Assembly: GCA_013151875.1 (NCBI GenBank)
Contig: JAADHL010000081.1
Coordinates: forward strand, 1 to 8,650
Direction of reading: 5' to 3'
DNA length: 8,650 nucleotides
Source of the DNA: Deltaproteobacteria bacterium
Lineage (GTDB): Bacteria > Myxococcota_A > UBA9042 > DTJE01
The translations under genes were made by a program, and so were the position numbers. Under the pieces are notes generated by a model. That model was not told where the DNA came from and made no database searches. It saw nothing but the letters and a program-made list of their open reading frames with translations. How positions within the stretch are numbered: position 1 is the first letter of the stretch; each line of letters begins with the position of its first letter. Of this stretch, positions 6,338 through 8,650 are shown one piece after another.

Positions 6338-7150
6338 ATGGGCCTTTTCGGGAGACAAACGGACCCAAACAAGAGGCTCGACGAGGTCGAGCAACTGTCG
6401 GACGAGGACGCGCTTGTCCAGGTGGCGTGCACGGACGAATCGCCCAGGGTGAGGATGGCCGCGGCGGCCAGGGTCAGGGGTGACGGGGCCCTTGCCTCGA
6501 TTGCCAAGGACGCCGGCGAAATGGATGTGCGTCTGGCCGCGGTCGAACGCATCGGCAGCCAGCGGCTCCTGGCCGAGATCATCAAGGCGCGCAAGAACTA
6601 CGAGTTGATGGGCGCATGTTTTGCCCGCATCACCGATCGCGATGTGCTGGAGTCGATCGCGCAGGACCCAGGATACAACCCAACGGCCCGCAGGATCGCG
6701 GTCGAACACTTTGCCGACGAGTCCTACCTGGACGACGCCGACAAGGCGGTAAAGGGCAAGACCGAGGGCCCGGGCGCCGATGCCATAGATCGTCTGCTCA
6801 AGTCCTATGGTGACCTGCGGGTGGTTCGCGCGATAGGCAGGTTCAGGTACAGCGAGAAAGCGCTCAAGGCCCTGGGCGAGATCGGCCGGCGCGGTGGGGA
6901 CGCGGGCGGGCTGGCCGTGGAATACCTGGTTCGGGCCCTGGCCAGTTCCAATCCCTCGGTGCAGGCCACGGCCGCGGACGAACTGGCCGGAATAAGGAAC
7001 CCCGACCTCGTGGCGAGTATAGTGAGGATGCTGGACGACCCGAAACTCAGCGGGCCGATCCGTGAAGTTCTGGGGCGAATCGATACGCCCGAAGCCAGGA
7101 TCGGGCTCGGCAATGGGGAAACCGGAATGGGGAACCCGGGGGGTGAGTGA
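6338..7150 (+). CDS. HEAT-like alpha-helical repeat protein
   Basis: A 270-residue soluble protein rich in Ala, Leu, Arg and Asp, with no signal peptide or membrane helix. Repeating helix pairs are visible, for example ALVQVACTDESPRVRMAAAA (25-44), ASIAKDAGEMDVRLAAVERI (53-72), LESIAQDPGYNPTARRIAVE (104-123) and, near the end, ALASSNPSVQATAADELAGI (200-219) then LVASIVRMLDDPKL (224-237). The helix-turn-helix spacing of roughly 30 residues with buried Ala/Leu and a conserved Arg or Val in the second helix is HEAT-like. Such proteins are scaffolds for protein binding; no enzyme motif is seen. It starts 25 bases after the DsrK-like gene (ribosome site GAGG, 6329-6332) and overlaps the response regulator start as TGATG. 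This suggests it serves the complex or links it to the two-component system. The Gly-rich tail (256-270) is encoded by a 14-base tandem duplication and may be a recent addition. Confidence 0.72.
   Translation: MGLFGRQTDPNKRLDEVEQLSDEDALVQVACTDESPRVRMAAAARVRGDGALASIAKDAGEMDVRLAAVERIGSQRLLAEIIKARKNYELMGACFARITDRDVLESIAQDPGYNPTARRIAVEHFADESYLDDADKAVKGKTEGPGADAIDRLLKSYGDLRVVRAIGRFRYSEKALKALGEIGRRGGDAGGLAVEYLVRALASSNPSVQATAADELAGIRNPDLVASIVRMLDDPKLSGPIREVLGRIDTPEARIGLGNGETGMGNPGGE
7112..7139 (+). repeat. Tandem 14-base duplication at the 3' end of the HEAT-like gene
   Basis: AATGGGGAAACCGG (7112-7125) is followed at once by AATGGGGAACCCGG (7126-7139), with one mismatch. Fourteen is not a multiple of three, so the two copies are read in different frames (NGETG, then MGNPG). 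Removing one copy in silico puts the TGA at 7144-7146 in frame, ending the protein there, instead of the present TGA at 7148-7150 that overlaps the response regulator start. Confidence 0.85.
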
Positions 7151-7527
7151 TGGCAAAGAGGGTTCTTGTTATCGACGACGAAAAGGACATGCGCGTCTAC
7201 CTCAAGACCCTGCTCGCCAAGGCGGGCTTTGAAACGGAAACGGCCGAGAACGGCGATGAGGGGCTCAAAAAGGCCATGGCTGCGCCGCCTGACCTGATTA
7301 CGCTGGATGTCCTGATGCCCAAAAAGTCGGGCGTGAGGGCCTACGGCGAACTCAGATCCGCGGGAAAGACCAGCCAGGTGCCTATTGTCATACTTACCGG
7401 CCTGGCGCAGCGGGAGGACTTCTTTGGCGACGAACTCGGCGATGTGCCCAGACCCGACGCCGTCATAGAGAAACCGATAGACCGCGAATCCTTTCTTGGA
7501 CTGGTCAGAAAACTTACGGGCGGATGA
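7150..7527 (+). CDS. Single-domain response regulator (CheY/Rrf1-like receiver)
   Basis: A 125-residue stand-alone receiver domain. The acidic pair D9-D10 (VLVIDDEKD), phospho-acceptor D53 (LITLDVLMPKKSG), T83 (IVILTG) and K108 (AVIEKPID) are all present, so it should be phosphorylated normally. No output domain follows: K108 is only 17 residues from the end. It must therefore act through protein contact, as CheY, DivK or Spo0F do. In the Desulfovibrio hmc operon the Rrf1 gene is likewise a receiver-type regulator next to Rrf2. The start chosen is ATG 7150, overlapping the HEAT gene stop (TGATG); a GTG at 7147 would add one residue. Its stop overlaps the kinase start (ATGA, 7524-7527), and the kinase is the obvious phosphodonor. 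Its target may be the HEAT-like protein, the membrane complex or an unlinked output; none is proven. Confidence 0.93.
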   Translation: MAKRVLVIDDEKDMRVYLKTLLAKAGFETETAENGDEGLKKAMAAPPDLITLDVLMPKKSGVRAYGELRSAGKTSQVPIVILTGLAQREDFFGDELGDVPRPDAVIEKPIDRESFLGLVRKLTGG

Positions 7528-8650
7528 TGTCCGACGAAAAGAGACCCATAGCAACCGCGCTGGCCGGAAACGCCAGGTGGGCGGTCGTTTACGGCCTTTT
7601 CGTGACAGCCGCGGCCGTTGGTGTTGCGTTCGCGGCCGGCAGCGTGCCCGGCCCCGTGCTTGGGATCGCGTTGGTGGCGGTGCTGTTGCCGGCCGGGTAT
7701 CTGGCCTTTCTGAGGCCCAGGCACAGGCAACTGCGCACCTACGCCCGGTGGCGCGACGTGATGCCGTGCTACCTGTCCGTGCAGGATCGCGACCTGAAAA
7801 TCATCGACGCGAACGACCGCTTTCAGGGCGAATTCGGGGCGAGGATCGGGGAGTCGTGCTTCAAGGTGTACAAGAACTCGGACGTCCCCTGCGAGGACTG
7901 CCCCGTCCTGCGCACCTTCCAGGACGGGCGGGTGCATACCAGCGAGGAAACGGTGCTAAGACGCGGCAGCGAGGCCAACGTGGTGGTCACCTCCGCTCCG
8001 CTCAAAGACGACAACGGGCAGGTGGTCGCCGTTGTAGAGATGTCGACCGACGTCACCGAAATCAAGACATTGCGCCGCGAACTGGAACAGTCCCGCCGTG
8101 ACTACAAGCGTCTTTTCGAGCATGTTCCCTGTTTCATATGCGTCCTCGATCGGGACCTGCGCATCATCGAGTCCAACGAAATGTACCGAAATGGGTTCGG
8201 CGGCGAGGCGGGCACCCATTGTTACGAGGCGTGCAAGGCCAGGGAGGCGCCGTGCGAGGACTGCCTGGTGGCCCGGACCTTCGAGGACGGCGAGTCGCAT
8301 ACCAGCGAGGAAACCCTGACTACCAGGAAAGGCAGGCGACTGAACCTCGTGGTCCACTCCATGCCCGTGCGCGACGACTCGGGGGCGATCACCGCGGTAA
8401 TGGAGGTGTTCACGGACATCACCCAGGTTAAGGAACTCCAGCGACAGCTCACCCTGATGGGGAGGGCGGTTGCCGGGATGGCCCATCGGATCAAGAACCT
8501 GCTGATGGGACTCGAGGGCGGCATATTCGTGGTCAACACGGGCATGGAGACGGACGACCGTAATACCGTTGCCGAGGGCTGGGAGATGGTCGAGCGCAAC
8601 GTGAATCGCGTGTCCCGGATCGTGAAGGACCTGCTGTATTGCTCGAAGGA
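7524..8650 (+). CDS. Membrane PAS-PAS sensor histidine kinase, N-terminal 375 residues (cut by the right edge)
   Basis: The frame opens at ATG 7524 (a second ATG follows directly) and runs past the window end. Two helices (about 20-39 and 44-62) form a hairpin with almost no periplasmic part, so sensing is probably cytoplasmic. Two PAS domains follow (about 77-178 and 198-300), each with DRDL(K/R)II and a matching cysteine set: C82, C112, C123, C126 in the first and C203, C233, C244, C247 in the second, with a PCEDC core in both. A short coiled link (about 179-195) lies between them. Next is a HisKA-like helix with the phospho-acceptor H321 in GMAHRIKNLLMGLEGG, and a second helix NRVSRIVKDLLYCSK. 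The ATP-binding domain lies outside the window. Cys-rich PAS domains could bind a metal, an Fe-S cluster or form disulfides, giving redox input; this is inferred. It should phosphorylate the adjacent receiver. Confidence 0.9.
   Translation, partial: MMSDEKRPIATALAGNARWAVVYGLFVTAAAVGVAFAAGSVPGPVLGIALVAVLLPAGYLAFLRPRHRQLRTYARWRDVMPCYLSVQDRDLKIIDANDRFQGEFGARIGESCFKVYKNSDVPCEDCPVLRTFQDGRVHTSEETVLRRGSEANVVVTSAPLKDDNGQVVAVVEMSTDVTEIKTLRRELEQSRRDYKRLFEHVPCFICVLDRDLRIIESNEMYRNGFGGEAGTHCYEACKAREAPCEDCLVARTFEDGESHTSEETLTTRKGRRLNLVVHSMPVRDDSGAITAVMEVFTDITQVKELQRQLTLMGRAVAGMAHRIKNLLMGLEGGIFVVNTGMETDDRNTVAEGWEMVERNVNRVSRIVKDLLYCSK
7764..8438 (+). repeat. Intragenic duplication: tandem PAS units in the kinase gene
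   Basis: Unit 1 is 7764-8072 (residues 81-183) and unit 2 is 8127-8438 (residues 202-305). They align without gaps at a 121-residue offset until a single-residue insertion near residue 270, then at 122. At DNA level the 13-base block TGCGAGGACTGCC (7890 and 8253) and the 18-base block GCATACCAGCGAGGAAAC (7934 and 8297) are identical and exactly 363 bases apart. This indicates origin by duplication within the gene. Confidence 0.85.

Noticed and set aside
4489..6594. Long open frames on the minus strand (4489-5520 and 5539-6594) opposite the redox genes
   Set aside because: They are antisense to a gene with intact Fe-S and CCG motifs. Their translations show no family motif, and long antisense frames are expected in GC-rich coding DNA.
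6260..7156. A minus-strand open frame of about 298 codons opposite the HEAT-like gene
   Set aside because: The plus-strand frame has helical-repeat periodicity, a ribosome site and coupled junctions. The antisense product is rich in Gly, Pro, Arg and His and has no recognisable features.
1..8650. CRISPR arrays, IS elements, tRNA/rRNA genes and phage attachment sites
   Set aside because: Looked for across the window. No regularly spaced repeats, transposase motifs, cloverleaf or rRNA-like sequence were seen. The only repeats are the 14-base tandem, the PAS duplication and short AT-rich motifs.

Overview
The window is GC-rich bacterial DNA (roughly 60% G+C by eye). It looks like it comes from an anaerobic, sulfate-reducer-like deltaproteobacterial lineage (Desulfobacterota or a relative). 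That placement is an inference from gene content: an Rrf2-type regulator, a NarI/DsrM-like membrane cytochrome, a DsrK/HmcF-like iron-sulfur protein, a CheY-like (Rrf1-like) receiver and a PAS histidine kinase lie in one co-directional cluster. This recalls the Hmc/Tmc/Dsr transmembrane redox complexes of sulfate reducers. No marker gene in the window fixes the taxon.

Left part, minus strand (1-3010). Three genes run leftward: the N-terminal part of a secreted protein of unknown function (1-274, cut by the window edge), a GT-C fold membrane glycosyltransferase of the ArnT/PMT (GT39-like) type (402-1868), and a stand-alone RlmK-like 23S rRNA methyltransferase (2039-3010). They are separated by 127 and 170 bases and need not form an operon.

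Middle (3011-3301). A divergent intergenic region, AT-rich from about 3125 to 3283, must carry the promoter(s) for the rightward cluster and probably for rlmK. It holds short repeats that could be operators, but no convincing sigma-70 promoter was found.

Right part, plus strand (3302-8650). Six tightly packed genes: an Rrf2/IscR-type regulator with cluster-binding cysteines; a five-helix b-type cytochrome-like membrane subunit; a DsrK/HmcF/HdrD-like protein with two [4Fe-4S] ferredoxin motifs and one CCG domain; a HEAT-like alpha-helical repeat protein; a single-domain response regulator; and a membrane-anchored histidine kinase (cut by the window edge) with two tandem PAS domains, each carrying the same cysteine triad. 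Junctions are 15 nt, ATGA overlap, 25 nt, TGATG overlap and ATGA overlap, so this is very likely one transcription unit.

Working model (inference): the membrane subunit takes electrons from menaquinol, or gives electrons to menaquinone, and exchanges them with the cytoplasmic CCG protein, whose partner would be a thiol/disulfide carrier. The Rrf2 protein reads Fe-S or redox state at the promoter. The kinase and receiver provide a second, thiol- or metal-based redox input. No cytochrome c, DsrC, tRNA, rRNA, CRISPR array, IS element or clear terminator is visible in the window.
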